The notes: a model not told the origin generated them from the sequence alone. Positions 8,573 through 17,415 are shown, counted from the stretch's first letter. The stretch is DNA of 64,000 bases from Winogradskyella costae (GCF_013403865.1 NZ_JABFDK010000007.1:90879-154878); one strand, 5' to 3'. A program made the numbers and translations.

Positions 8573-9505
8573 ATGTTCGGGAAGAAAAAACAAGTTACTA
8601 GTATAGATAAAGATCAATTAGAGCTGATTGAAAATGCTCAAAAACGTATTAAGCAGAAGAAGCGACTGTATGTGCATTTCGTTATCTTTTTAATTGGTGC
8701 TGTCTTTTTAATTTTAGCGAATACGGTTTTAAAAATTGGCGCAAATTTTAAACCAGCTGGTGTTGATTGGTTTGTATATGCAATTTTAGCATGGTTCTTT
8801 CTTTTTATTTATCACTTTGTAAGTGTTTTTGTTACCAATAAATTTATGGGAAAGGATTGGGAGAAACAACAGTTAGAAAAACTGGTAAATCAGCAAGAGG
8901 CGCGTATAGATAAGTTAAAACAGAATTTTATTAAAGAAGAAACTAAAATTGCTCAGACGCAAGCATATACAGAAACAAACAAAAAAGACATCATAGCACA
9001 GAAAAAAAAATCTAGTGAGTTAACGATCATTGTAGCTGCCGGTGAAGATAATGCTATAGGAAAAGATAACGATTTAATTTGGCATCTTAGTGACGATCTT
9101 AAGCATTTTAAGTCTCTTACTAATGGACACCACATAATTATGGGGAGGAAGACTTTTGAAAGCTTTCCAAAACCGTTACCAAATCGTACACATATTGTTA
9201 TTACAAGACAAGAAGATTACAAAGCACCCAATGGTGTTATTGTCGTTAATTCATTGCACGATGCCTTAGATGCGGCAAGATCGGATAAACAGCCTTTTGT
9301 TATCGGAGGAGGCGAAATTTATAAACAAGCACTGTCTATAGTTGATAAACTTGAAATAACTCGTGTTCATGCCAAGTTTGAAAATGCTGATACGTTCTTT
9401 CCGGAGATTGATGAGCCCAATTGGCAAGAAGTTAATAGAACAACGCATGATGCTGACGAAAAACATGCGTATGCGTTTTCGTTTATAACATATTTAAAGA
9501 AGTAG
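8573..9505 (+). CDS. folA: 2TM domain-dihydrofolate reductase fusion
   Basis: 310 residues, about twice a normal DHFR. Residues ~15-90 carry two hydrophobic helices (LYVHFVIFLIGAVFLILANTVL and FVYAILAWFFLFIYHFVSVFV) typical of the 2TM domain, with MGKDWEKQQLEKL after them; residues ~95-145 are a charged coiled-coil linker. From ~148 a complete DHFR follows: LTIIVAAGEDNAIGKDNDLIWHLSDDLKHFK, MGRKTFESFPKPLPNR, FVIGGGEIYKQAL, and the C-terminal YAFSFITYLKK. It reduces dihydrofolate to tetrahydrofolate with NADPH, recycling the product of ThyA. The fusion would tether the enzyme to the inner membrane, an inference. No frameshift or internal stop suggests an artefact. Confidence 0.92.
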   Translation: MFGKKKQVTSIDKDQLELIENAQKRIKQKKRLYVHFVIFLIGAVFLILANTVLKIGANFKPAGVDWFVYAILAWFFLFIYHFVSVFVTNKFMGKDWEKQQLEKLVNQQEARIDKLKQNFIKEETKIAQTQAYTETNKKDIIAQKKKSSELTIIVAAGEDNAIGKDNDLIWHLSDDLKHFKSLTNGHHIIMGRKTFESFPKPLPNRTHIVITRQEDYKAPNGVIVVNSLHDALDAARSDKQPFVIGGGEIYKQALSIVDKLEITRVHAKFENADTFFPEIDEPNWQEVNRTTHDADEKHAYAFSFITYLKK

Positions 9506-9554
9506 GAACGTTATAACTCGTCTTTGATATATTATTTCTATAAGTTTCAGAAAT

Positions 9555-9592
9555 AAAAAACACCCTAGCTATAACGTAGTTAGGGTGTTTTT
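9555..9592. terminator. Bidirectional terminator between folA and metK
   Basis: ACACCCTAGCTATAACGTAG then TTAGGGTGT: 9-bp arms flanked by A-run and T-run, between two convergent genes. Confidence 0.85.
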
Positions 9593-9616
9593 ATGATATC
9601 TATTGAATGAAGCTAA

Positions 9617-10906
9617 TTAAATTTCAAAAGCAGCTTTTACTTTATCAACATAATCTAACTTTTCCCAAGTAAATAATTCTACATCTAAAGTAATAGGTTC
9701 ACCATTTGGTTGCTCAAATGATTTTGTAACCATTTCATTCTGTCTTCCCATGTGTCCATAAGCTGCAGTTTCACTATATATTGGCTGACGTAATTTTAAA
9801 CGCTCTTCAATAAAAGCTGGTCGCATATCAAATAGTTTTTCAACTGTTTTTGCAATTTCACCATCTGTTAAATTAAAATGGCACGTGCCATAAGTATCAA
9901 TAAAAATTCCCATCGGTTTAGCAACACCAATAGCATATGAAACTTGCACTAAAACTTGGTCACATAAACCTGCAGCTACTAAATTTTTAGCAATATGTCT
10001 CGTAGCATAAGCAGCACTACGGTCTACTTTACTTGGGTCTTTTCCAGAAAAAGCTCCACCTCCGTGTGCGCCTTTTCCACCGTAAGTGTCTACAATAATC
10101 TTACGACCTGTTAAACCAGTATCACCATGAGGGCCACCAATTACAAACTTACCGGTTGGATTAATGTGATAGGTAATATCATCATTAAACAATTCTTGAA
10201 TATGCTCAGGTAACTTAGCAATAACTCTAGGAATCAATAGTTCAATGATATCCTTACGAATTTTAGCCAGCATTTCTTCATCAGCAGCTACAATATCAGC
10301 TTTAGAATTGGATTTTGGTATTACGAAATCGTCGTGTTGTGTTGAAACTACGACTGAGTCTATACGTTGTGGTATGTTATCATCACTATATTCGATGGTA
10401 ACCTGACTTTTAGAATCTGGTCTGATATAAGTAATGTCTTTATTTTCGCGACGTACTTCTGCAAGTTCTTTTAAAATTCTATGTGATAAATCTAAAGCCA
10501 ATGGCATATAATTATCGGTTTCGTTGGTAGCGTAACCAAACATCATTCCTTGGTCACCAGCACCTTGCTCTTCTTTAGTTGCTCTATCTACACCACGGTT
10601 AATTTCTTCTGATTGCTCGTGTATAGCAGAAAAAACGCCACAAGAATTACCATCAAACATATAGGCACTTTTTGTGTAACCTATTTTATTAATGGTGTCT
10701 CTAGCTATTTTTTGCACATCGAGGTAGGTGTTCGATTTTACTTCCCCAGCCAGAACAACCTGTCCTGTAGTAACAAGAGTTTCACAAGCAACCTTAGACT
10801 CTGAGTCAAAAGCTAAAAAGTTATCGATTAGAGCATCACTAATTTGATCTGCTACTTTGTCTGGGTGTCCTTCAGATACACTCTCTGAAGTAAATAAATA
10901 TGGCAT
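9617..10906 (-). CDS. metK: S-adenosylmethionine synthetase
   Basis: 429 residues. It makes SAM from methionine and ATP. Signatures: [25 protein letters not shown] at the start, the glycine-rich [29 protein letters not shown], and [29 protein letters not shown]. It is slightly longer than the E. coli enzyme (384) because of insertions in the middle region, as is common in Bacteroidota. Transcribed alone from a leader carrying a SAM-I-type riboswitch, so the product probably represses its own synthesis. Confidence 0.97.
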   Translation of the reverse strand: MPYLFTSESVSEGHPDKVADQISDALIDNFLAFDSESKVACETLVTTGQVVLAGEVKSNTYLDVQKIARDTINKIGYTKSAYMFDGNSCGVFSAIHEQSEEINRGVDRATKEEQGAGDQGMMFGYATNETDNYMPLALDLSHRILKELAEVRRENKDITYIRPDSKSQVTIEYSDDNIPQRIDSVVVSTQHDDFVIPKSNSKADIVAADEEMLAKIRKDIIELLIPRVIAKLPEHIQELFNDDITYHINPTGKFVIGGPHGDTGLTGRKIIVDTYGGKGAHGGGAFSGKDPSKVDRSAAYATRHIAKNLVAAGLCDQVLVQVSYAIGVAKPMGIFIDTYGTCHFNLTDGEIAKTVEKLFDMRPAFIEERLKLRQPIYSETAAYGHMGRQNEMVTKSFEQPNGEPITLDVELFTWEKLDYVDKVKAAFEI

Positions 10907-10937
10907 ATGTCCTATGTTTAGGTTATATTAAATCTAC

Positions 10938-11067
10938 GGAAAAATTTCAGATTGCTTGGTCGCTAGAGAAGTAGAAAACTTACTGCTTTAGCATTTTTTG
11001 TTTCAGCAGAATTTAATTCTGCGTCAGAGGTTGCAATCAGATCAAATTTTTCCTCTCAATTTTTGAT
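10938..11067 (-). promoter_or_regulatory. SAM-I-type riboswitch (shortened variant) in the metK leader
   Basis: Read on the minus strand the leader has the SAM-I order: AUCAAAAAUUGAGAGG, a P2 stem AGAGG/CCUCU (11052-11056 with 11026-11030) ending in GAUUGCAACC, a P3 hairpin GCAGAAUUAAAUUCUGC (11022-11006), then UGCUAAAG (10993 on). The GGGACTGGCCC pseudoknot part of canonical SAM-I is missing. Downstream, GCAAUC (10955-10950) and AAUUUUUCC (10946-10938) are complementary to GAUUGC and GGAAAAAUU inside the aptamer, giving a plausible switching partner. Assignment rests on motif recognition, not a covariance search. Confidence 0.68.
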
Positions 11068-11071
11068 GATA

Positions 11072-11079
11072 CAAAAGTA
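11072..11079 (-). promoter_or_regulatory. -7 box of the metK promoter
   Basis: Minus-strand TACTTTTG matches TAnnTTTG exactly and sets the transcript start about 5 nt before the aptamer begins. Confidence 0.6.
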
Positions 11080-11196
11080 GAAAAATTATATGGAATGAAA
11101 TTTTAATTCATCTTTTTTATGAATTTATTAGGTTTTAATGAATTCTGAACTACAATTTAGTCTTCAAGATTTATAAAAAAGTACTAGATTTACATT

Positions 11197-11607
11197 ATGC
11201 TTTCAAAGAAAACAAAATACGGAATTAAAGCCTTGGTACACTTAGCGCGACAGCGAGATCGAATGCCTGTTCAAATTTCTACAATTTCAAAATCAGAGAA
11301 TATTTCTCAAAAATTTTTGGAAAGTATATTATTGACTTTGAGAAAAAATGGATTATTAGGGTCTAAAAAAGGTAAAGGTGGTGGGTACTATTTATTAAAG
11401 GATCCAAATGAAATTCCTATGACAACAGTGATGCGGTTGCTAGAAGGCCCAATCGCAATGGTGCCTTGCGTAAGTTTAAATTTTTACGAAAAATGCGCTG
11501 ATTGTACAGACGAAGACGCGTGTGCCGTAAATAAATTAATGTTAAAAGTGCGCGATAATACACTCGAAATATTCCGAAATACTACGTTGGCTGATTTGTC
11601 TAATTAG
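11197..11607 (+). CDS. Rrf2 family transcriptional regulator
   Basis: 136 residues. Winged-helix start MLSKKTKYGIKALVHLA, the wing GSKKGKGGGYYLLKDP, then the Rrf2 motif. Four cysteines (C91, C100, C103, C109) sit in the region where IscR-type members bind an Fe-S cluster and where CymR-type members lack one, so cluster sensing is possible. It lies directly before the sulfate assimilation genes, and a palindrome at 11682-11706 overlaps their probable transcription start, so it likely controls cysteine biosynthesis. That role is inference from position. Confidence 0.9.
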   Translation: MLSKKTKYGIKALVHLARQRDRMPVQISTISKSENISQKFLESILLTLRKNGLLGSKKGKGGGYYLLKDPNEIPMTTVMRLLEGPIAMVPCVSLNFYEKCADCTDEDACAVNKLMLKVRDNTLEIFRNTTLADLSN

Positions 11608-11671
11608 CATATTCTTATTTTTTTTAATCTTTTTTTTTGATTTTTTTAGGTGCTATACTAGATTAAATTTA

Positions 11672-11679
11672 TATGTTTG
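11672..11679 (+). promoter_or_regulatory. Probable -7 box of the sulfur assimilation operon
   Basis: TATGTTTG, exact TAnnTTTG match, 53 nt before the DUF2061 remnant and immediately upstream of the inverted repeat at 11682-11706. Confidence 0.6.
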
Positions 11680-11681
11680 CA

Positions 11682-11706
11682 TTACCCTAGTAAATCTATA
11701 GGGTAA
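11682..11706. promoter_or_regulatory. Inverted repeat, candidate Rrf2 operator
   Basis: Arms TTACCCTA (11682-11689) and TAGGGTAA (11699-11706) with a 9-nt spacer. It lies just after the -7 box, covering the transcription start, a position typical of repressor sites. Confidence 0.6.
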
Positions 11707-11731
11707 AAGGATTTAGAATTAAGGACAGAAT

Positions 11732-11937
11732 ATGAATAAGGCATTACAAGTAAATTTGAGTTTGGAAAAAGATGAACATGTTTCTTCTGCCCCTCAAGAA
11801 AATATTAAAATAAGTATTGCTAAAACAATTAGTTGGAGGCTGATAAGCACTTTAACACTTGCATTTACAATAGGGGTATAGAATTAATATCTAAAATGGT
11901 ACTTTACTTTTTTAAGAACGTACTTGGAATAACATAA
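11732..11937 (+). pseudogene. DUF2061 membrane protein gene, broken
   Basis: An ATG at 11732 opens a 49-codon frame (MNKALQVNLSLEKDEHVSSA ... AKTISWRLISTLTLAFTIG) that stops at 11879-11881. In the next frame the sequence goes on as GIELISKMVLYFFKNVLGIT up to 11937, matching the rest of the DUF2061 signature (KTISWR...TIG.IE...KM.LYY). Restoring the frame needs one base in the GGGG run near 11873-11876. Compared with the family, about 12-15 residues between STLT and LAFTIG also seem to be missing. DUF2061 genes are frequent partners of cysH in Bacteroidota. A sequencing error could explain the frameshift but not the internal loss. Confidence 0.6.
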
Positions 11938-11938
11938 A

Positions 11939-12568
11939 ATGGGCAAAATGATTGATATAGATATAGAAGTTTGGAATAAAAAATTAAGAGATAAAACTCC
12001 TGATGAAATTGCTGAATGGGCATTAAAGTTATCTGATAATAGAATTGTAACGACAAGTTTCGGAATCTATTCTTCGGTCTTGTTGAGTACAATGTCTAAA
12101 CTAGATGACGCTATAAGGGTGGTATGGTGCGATACCTTGTACAACCAACCAACTACATACGACCATGCTTCTAAATTGATAGAAAAGTATAAGCTTAATA
12201 TTCTAAAGTATCAAAGTTTATATACTAGAGAAGAGATTGATTCTACCATAGGATTACCAAGTTTAGAGGATGACAATCATGCGATTTTTTCAGAAGCCGT
12301 GAAGCTTGAGCCATTTAGACGAGCTTTAAAGGAACAGAATCCAGATGTGTGGTTTACTAATATCAGGGTAAGACAAACAGAATATAGAGACAAGAAAAAT
12401 ATTTTAAGTTATAGTAAAGATGGTATTCTTAAAGTGAGTCCATTTTACTATTGGAGCGATTCGGATTTAGACCAATATATAGAGGACAATAAGTTAGCTA
12501 AGAACAGTTATTATTTCGATCCTATAAAAGCACTTCTCAATAGAGAATGTGGTATACATTTTCAATAA
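11939..12568 (+). CDS. cysH: Phosphoadenylyl-sulfate (PAPS/APS) reductase
   Basis: 209 residues. PP-loop-like start region RIVTTSFGIYSSVLLSTMSK (sulfonucleotide-binding), VVWCDTLYNQPTTYDHASKLIEKY, WFTNIRVRQTEYR, and the C-terminal catalytic motif RECGIHFQ with the nucleophilic Cys. The CC and CxxC cysteines that hold a [4Fe-4S] cluster in APS-type enzymes are absent, so it resembles the cluster-free PAPS type. It reduces the sulfonucleotide to sulfite. Normally cysD and cysN follow; here the sulfite reductase starts 10 nt later. The start may be 11939 or the ATG at 11948. Confidence 0.9.
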   Translation: MGKMIDIDIEVWNKKLRDKTPDEIAEWALKLSDNRIVTTSFGIYSSVLLSTMSKLDDAIRVVWCDTLYNQPTTYDHASKLIEKYKLNILKYQSLYTREEIDSTIGLPSLEDDNHAIFSEAVKLEPFRRALKEQNPDVWFTNIRVRQTEYRDKKNILSYSKDGILKVSPFYYWSDSDLDQYIEDNKLAKNSYYFDPIKALLNRECGIHFQ

Positions 12569-12577
12569 ATAGAACAG

Positions 12578-14662
12578 ATGCAAAGTTTCAGAACAGAATT
12601 AGAAAATCCGGTAGTACAAAAGGACATCCTAGAATTAGCTCATAAAATTGAACTTTTTCAAAATGGAAAAATCGACGAAGAAAAATTCAGGAGTCTTCGT
12701 CTAGCCCGAGGTATTTATGGACAACGCCAAGAAGGTGTGCAAATGATTAGAATCAAATTGCCTTATGGTAAAGTGTTGAGTCATCAGTTGCGACGTATTG
12801 CTGAAGTATCGGATGAATATTCTCGAAGCCGATTACATATCACTACACGCCAAGATATTCAGATCCATTACGTGGATATCAATAGAACACCTGAACTTTG
12901 GGCAGAATTGGAGCGCGATGATGTTACAATTAGAGAAGCTTGTGGTAATACCGTAAGAAACGTTACGGCAAGTGAAACTGCTGGTATTGATATCGATGAA
13001 CCTTTTGACGTGTCCCCGTATGCAGATGGCATATTTAAATTCTTTTTACGGAATTCTGTTTGTCAAGAGATGGGAAGAAAGTTCAAAGTGTCGTTTTCAA
13101 GTTCAGATGAAGATACAGGATTATCGTATATGCACGATTTAGGTTTTATAGCCAAAATTAAAGATGGAGTTAAAGGTTTTAAAGTGCTATTGGGAGGTGG
13201 ATTAGGATCGCAGCCAAGGCATGCCGATTTGTTTTACGAGTTTTTACCATCAGACAAAATTATTCCTTTAATGGAAGGGGTTTTAAGAGTTTTTGATCGC
13301 TATGGTGAACGAAAAAGTAGAGCCAAAGCACGACTTAAATTCTTAATAAAAGATATCGGGTTAGAGGCCTTTAAAACATTAGTTGAAGACGAACAGAATG
13401 CGATAGAATTCAAATCAGTTGCAATTGATACTTCAGGTTATAAAATTTCAAAGCCCGTGTCTGCAACCGCACCAAACGTAGAAATTAAAAATATAGAAGC
13501 TTATAATTTATGGAAATCTACCAATGTCATTCCTCAAAAACAAGAAGGTTATGTGGCTATCGGAATTAAAGTTTTATTAGGTGACTTCTACACTGATAAA
13601 GCACGTTTATTGGCCGACTTGGTAGAGCAATATGCAGCAGGAGAGTTAAGGTTGAGTTTAAGACAAAACATCTTAATCCCTTTTGTGAAAGAAGATTTAT
13701 TACCTTTTTTCTATACAGAATTAGAAAAATTAGGCTTCGTTGAAGCGGGTTATAATAAAGCGGTCGATATTACCGCATGTCCAGGAACAGATACTTGTAA
13801 TTTAGGAATTTCGAGTAGTACAGGAATTGCAGAAGAATTAGAACGCGTTATTAAAACGGAGTATCCACAATATTTAGAGAACTCTGATTTAGTTATTAAA
13901 ATCAGTGGCTGTATGAATGCTTGCGGGCAGCACAATATGGCTAATATTGGTTTTCAAGGAATGTCTATTAGAACCAAAGACAAATTAGTAGCGCCTGCAT
14001 TGCAAGTGCTTTTAGGTGGTGGAAACTTAGGGAATGGAAATGCCTATTTCGCTGATAAGGTGGTTAAAATTCCGAGTAGAAGAGGGCCTGAAGCTTTAAG
14101 AAGAATCTTAAATGATTATGAAAAACAGGCTAACGGAAAATTATTTGTCGATTACTATAAAGAACAGGGTGAAAAATATTTTTATCACTTATTAACAGAT
14201 TTATCAGATACAGAAAATCTTACTCAAGAGGATTTTATTGATTGGGGAACAAATGAGCAGTATGTTAAGGCTATCGGAATAGGGGAGTGCGCAGGGGTTG
14301 TTATCGATTTAATTGCAACACTTTTCTTAGAAAGTGACGAGAAAATAGATGAATCAAAAATAGCGTTTAATAATAAAGTTTACTCAAGCGCTATTTATGA
14401 AGCGTATCGTTCCATGGTAAATTCGGCTAAAGCGATTTTGCTGTCAGAAAATATTAGTACCAATACCCAGGCAGGTATTATTGCACAATTTGATGAGTTG
14501 TTTGTAGAAACTAAAAAAATAGAATTAGGGACCTCTTTTTCGGATCTCATTTACCAGATAAAAGTATTTCCTCCAACAGAAGACTTTGCTAGTAATTATA
14601 TAAACGCAGCAGAACATTTTTTAAAAAGTGTAAGAGCTTTTAGAGACGCACAAGTTGCATAA
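12578..14662 (+). CDS. Siroheme [4Fe-4S] sulfite/nitrite reductase with C-terminal HEPN-like domain
   Basis: 694 residues. Residues ~1-530 are a sulfite/nitrite reductase hemoprotein: two ferredoxin-like half-domains and the cluster/siroheme ligands CPGTDTC and GCMNACGQHNMANIGFQG. Residues ~545-694 form an all-alpha extension (QYVKAIGIGECAGVVIDLIATLF, SAIYEAYRSMVNSAKAILL) of the HEPN type seen on flavobacterial sulfite reductases. In this context it reduces sulfite to sulfide with six electrons, probably from the ferredoxin encoded at 17086. Followed 10 nt later by siroheme synthesis genes that supply its cofactor. Confidence 0.92.
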   Translation: MQSFRTELENPVVQKDILELAHKIELFQNGKIDEEKFRSLRLARGIYGQRQEGVQMIRIKLPYGKVLSHQLRRIAEVSDEYSRSRLHITTRQDIQIHYVDINRTPELWAELERDDVTIREACGNTVRNVTASETAGIDIDEPFDVSPYADGIFKFFLRNSVCQEMGRKFKVSFSSSDEDTGLSYMHDLGFIAKIKDGVKGFKVLLGGGLGSQPRHADLFYEFLPSDKIIPLMEGVLRVFDRYGERKSRAKARLKFLIKDIGLEAFKTLVEDEQNAIEFKSVAIDTSGYKISKPVSATAPNVEIKNIEAYNLWKSTNVIPQKQEGYVAIGIKVLLGDFYTDKARLLADLVEQYAAGELRLSLRQNILIPFVKEDLLPFFYTELEKLGFVEAGYNKAVDITACPGTDTCNLGISSSTGIAEELERVIKTEYPQYLENSDLVIKISGCMNACGQHNMANIGFQGMSIRTKDKLVAPALQVLLGGGNLGNGNAYFADKVVKIPSRRGPEALRRILNDYEKQANGKLFVDYYKEQGEKYFYHLLTDLSDTENLTQEDFIDWGTNEQYVKAIGIGECAGVVIDLIATLFLESDEKIDESKIAFNNKVYSSAIYEAYRSMVNSAKAILLSENISTNTQAGIIAQFDELFVETKKIELGTSFSDLIYQIKVFPPTEDFASNYINAAEHFLKSVRAFRDAQVA

Positions 14663-14672
14663 AACCAATAGT

Positions 14673-15452
14673 ATGACACCAAGATTAACGATAGTAGGCG
14701 CAGGTCCAGGAGATGTAGATTTAATTACTGTAAAAGCAATTAAAGCAATTAAGGCTGCCAATGTTATTTTATATGATGCCCTTGTAAATGTTGATTTACT
14801 AGAGTATGCTTCACCAAGTACAGAATTGATCTTTGTTGGAAAACGAAAGGGGTGTTATGCTTATCAACAAAATCAAATAAATGAATTAATAGTGCAACGC
14901 GCTTTAAGATTTGGTCATGTTGTTCGTTTAAAAGGTGGTGATCCATTCATATTTGGCCGTGGTGCAGAAGAATTGGATTATGCTAAGGAATATGCCATTG
15001 AAGTGGCTGTTGTTCCTGGGATTTCGTCATCGGCTGCTGTACCAGCATATCAAGGTATTCCATTAACGAAACGAAACGCTGCCGAAAGTTTTTGGGTCAT
15101 TACAGGAACTACAAAATCTCATGAGATTTCTGGGGATATTGCATTAGCCGCAAAATCTACAGCTACTGTAGTTATTTTAATGGGTATGAGTAAACTTTCA
15201 GAAATTGTTCAAATTTTTTCTAAGGAAGGAAAGTCTGAAACTGCTGTTGCCATTATTCAAAATGGGACAAGACCTAATGAAAATGTTGGTATTGGCAAAA
15301 TGTCTAATATTGAATCGATTGTTAAAGAACAGCAACTTTCAAATCCAGCAATTATCATCATAGGTGAAGTTGTTAATCAACGTGTAGATCTAACAGATAT
15401 TTACACCAAAGCTGATTTAGCTCAATATAAAATACAAAAGCAAATAGCTTAA
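14673..15452 (+). CDS. cobA: Uroporphyrinogen-III C-methyltransferase
   Basis: 259 residues from the ATG at 14673; a TTG at 14655 inside the previous gene is less likely. It methylates uroporphyrinogen III twice with SAM to give precorrin-2. Motifs: LTIVGAGPGDVDLITVKAIKAI, VRLKGGDPFIFGRGAEE, VVPGISSSAAVPAYQGIPLTKR and VILMGMSKL. The single-domain form corresponds to the C-terminal half of E. coli CysG; the other half is the next gene. Confidence 0.95.
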   Translation: MTPRLTIVGAGPGDVDLITVKAIKAIKAANVILYDALVNVDLLEYASPSTELIFVGKRKGCYAYQQNQINELIVQRALRFGHVVRLKGGDPFIFGRGAEELDYAKEYAIEVAVVPGISSSAAVPAYQGIPLTKRNAAESFWVITGTTKSHEISGDIALAAKSTATVVILMGMSKLSEIVQIFSKEGKSETAVAIIQNGTRPNENVGIGKMSNIESIVKEQQLSNPAIIIIGEVVNQRVDLTDIYTKADLAQYKIQKQIA

Positions 15453-15454
15453 CT

Positions 15455-16033
15455 ATGGAACGGAATAATTTATACCCGATCTTTTTAAAAGCTAAAAATC
15501 TCAATGTCTTAATTATTGGCGGTGGTAATGTTGCGGAAGAGAAATTAACTTTTCTTTTAAAATCTAGCCCAGATGCCAATGTGACGATGGTGTCACCAAT
15601 GTATAGAGAAGGAACGATTGCAATTGCTAACACCGGAAACGTAAAACGTGTTGACGATATTTATAAAAATGGCTATTTAAAAGGACATCATATGGTGATC
15701 GCAACAACGGATCAGCCCGAAGTTAATATCAAAGTGTATAACGATTGTCGCTCGCAAAACAAATTGGTCAACGTTGCCGATAATCCACCATACTGCGATT
15801 TTTACATGGGAGGCATCGTCACAAAAGGTAATGTGAAAGTGGCGATTTCTACTAATGGACAATCGCCAACCACAGCAAAACGATTACGTCAGTTTTTTGA
15901 AGATGTAATACCAGAAAATATAGATGATTTGGTAAAGAATCTCAATATATATAGAAAAACAATAAAAGGAGACTTTGAGCAGAAGGTCGAAAAATTAAAC
16001 GAATTCACTAAAGGTTTAGTCGAAAAAATGTAG
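15455..16033 (+). CDS. Precorrin-2 dehydrogenase / sirohydrochlorin ferrochelatase (siroheme synthase, Met8-like)
   Basis: 192 residues. The NAD-binding start YPIFLKAKNLNVLIIGGGNVAEEKLTFLL and the segment VNVADNPPYCDFYMGGIVTKGNVKVAISTNGQSPTTAKRLRQFFE are typical of the CysG N-terminal domain/Met8. It oxidises precorrin-2 to sirohydrochlorin and may insert iron to make siroheme. It starts 2 nt after cobA, so the two are translationally linked. Confidence 0.93.
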   Translation: MERNNLYPIFLKAKNLNVLIIGGGNVAEEKLTFLLKSSPDANVTMVSPMYREGTIAIANTGNVKRVDDIYKNGYLKGHHMVIATTDQPEVNIKVYNDCRSQNKLVNVADNPPYCDFYMGGIVTKGNVKVAISTNGQSPTTAKRLRQFFEDVIPENIDDLVKNLNIYRKTIKGDFEQKVEKLNEFTKGLVEKM

Positions 16034-16036
16034 ATT

Positions 16037-17086
16037 ATGATTACAACAGATATACTTATTATAGGAGCAGGACCAACAGGTTTATTTACAGTATTTGAAG
16101 CTGGATTGCTAAAATTAAAGTGCCATTTAATTGATGCATTGCCCCAACCTGGTGGTCAGTGTTCCGAATTATATCCTAAAAAACCAATTTATGATATTCC
16201 AGGATTTCCAGAGATATTGGCTGGCGATTTAACCTCAAATTTATTAGAACAAGGTAAACAATTTCAACCTGGTTTTACTTTAGGTGAACGCGCAGAAACG
16301 ATTGAGACTTTAGAAGATGGAAGTTTTATTGTAACGACAAATAAAGGCACACAACATCATGCCCCTATTATTGCCATTGCTGGTGGTTTAGGAAGTTTTG
16401 AACCAAGAAAACCACAATTAGAAAATATAGATATCTACGAAGACAATGGATTAGCGTATTTTATTAAAGATCCAGAAGTGTATCGTGATAAAAAAGTGGT
16501 AATTGCAGGTGGAGGAGATTCAGCTTTAGACTGGAGTATTTTCTTAGCAAATGTCGCTTCAGAAGTGACTTTGGTACATAGGCGAAATGAATTTAGAGGT
16601 GCTTTAGATTCTGTAGAACGCGTGCAAGAATTAAAATTACTCAACAAAATTAACATCATCACCCCAGCCGAAATTACAGGTTTACACGGAGACGAAAAAA
16701 TAGAAGGTGTTTCAGTAACTAAAGATGGTGTAACTCAGGTATTAGATGCAGATGCTTTTATTCCATTATTTGGTTTGTCTCCAAAACTGGGTCCAATAGG
16801 AGATTGGGGACTTGAGATAGAAAAAAATGCGATTAAAGTAGATACTGTAGATTATCAAACTAATATTCCTGGTATTTATGCTATTGGAGATGTCAACACT
16901 TATGAAGGGAAATTAAAGTTAATTCTTTGTGGTTTTCATGAGGCGACTTTAATGTGTCAATCCGCATATAAAAGACTAAATCCTGGAAAGAAATTTGTTC
17001 TAAAGTATACAACTGTTAGTGGTATAAATGGTTTTGATGGTACAAGAAAAGAATCTCCAAAAGCTGTAGTTAAAGCTATCTTATAA
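16037..17086 (+). CDS. Thioredoxin-reductase-like ferredoxin-NADP+ reductase
   Basis: 349 residues. Dinucleotide-binding motifs IIGAGPTGLFTVFEAG at the N-terminus and VVIAGGGDSALDWSIFLANVA in the middle, plus GIYAIGDVNTY near the C-terminus. The redox CxxC of true thioredoxin reductases is absent, which fits the YumC-type FNR family. It would reduce the 2Fe-2S ferredoxin whose gene overlaps it by one base (TAATG), giving the chain NADPH - FNR - ferredoxin - sulfite reductase within one operon. Confidence 0.88.
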   Translation: MITTDILIIGAGPTGLFTVFEAGLLKLKCHLIDALPQPGGQCSELYPKKPIYDIPGFPEILAGDLTSNLLEQGKQFQPGFTLGERAETIETLEDGSFIVTTNKGTQHHAPIIAIAGGLGSFEPRKPQLENIDIYEDNGLAYFIKDPEVYRDKKVVIAGGGDSALDWSIFLANVASEVTLVHRRNEFRGALDSVERVQELKLLNKINIITPAEITGLHGDEKIEGVSVTKDGVTQVLDADAFIPLFGLSPKLGPIGDWGLEIEKNAIKVDTVDYQTNIPGIYAIGDVNTYEGKLKLILCGFHEATLMCQSAYKRLNPGKKFVLKYTTVSGINGFDGTRKESPKAVVKAIL

Positions 17087-17415
17087 TGCAAGATATTACC
17101 ATACATGTTATAGACCGAAATGGTAAAAAGCATTCCATTGCGGCTCCGACAGATATGGCAATGAATGTAATGGAGATTATACGTTCTTATGAGTTGGCAC
17201 CAGAGGGTACCATCGGAATTTGTGGTGGCATGGCGATGTGTGCATCTTGTCAATGCTACGTCAACTCTAAGCATATGTTAAATGTAATGGAAGACGATGA
17301 AGAAGCGATGCTGTCTGAAGCTTTTAATGTAAAAGAGAATAGCAGATTGAGTTGTCAGATTCCTATTTCTGAGATCTTACATGAGTTAGAAATAGAATTA
17401 GCTCCAGAATCTTAA
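17086..17415 (+). CDS. [2Fe-2S] ferredoxin (adrenodoxin type)
   Basis: 109 residues. Cluster ligands C46, C52 and C55 (CGGMAMCASC) and the fourth Cys in RLSCQIP near residue 89. The start ITIHVIDRNGKKHSIAAPTD and the acidic segment NVMEDDEEAMLSEA fit vertebrate-type/adrenodoxin ferredoxins. It is the last gene of the sulfur operon and the likely electron donor to the siroheme reductase. Confidence 0.93.
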   Translation: MQDITIHVIDRNGKKHSIAAPTDMAMNVMEIIRSYELAPEGTIGICGGMAMCASCQCYVNSKHMLNVMEDDEEAMLSEAFNVKENSRLSCQIPISEILHELEIELAPES

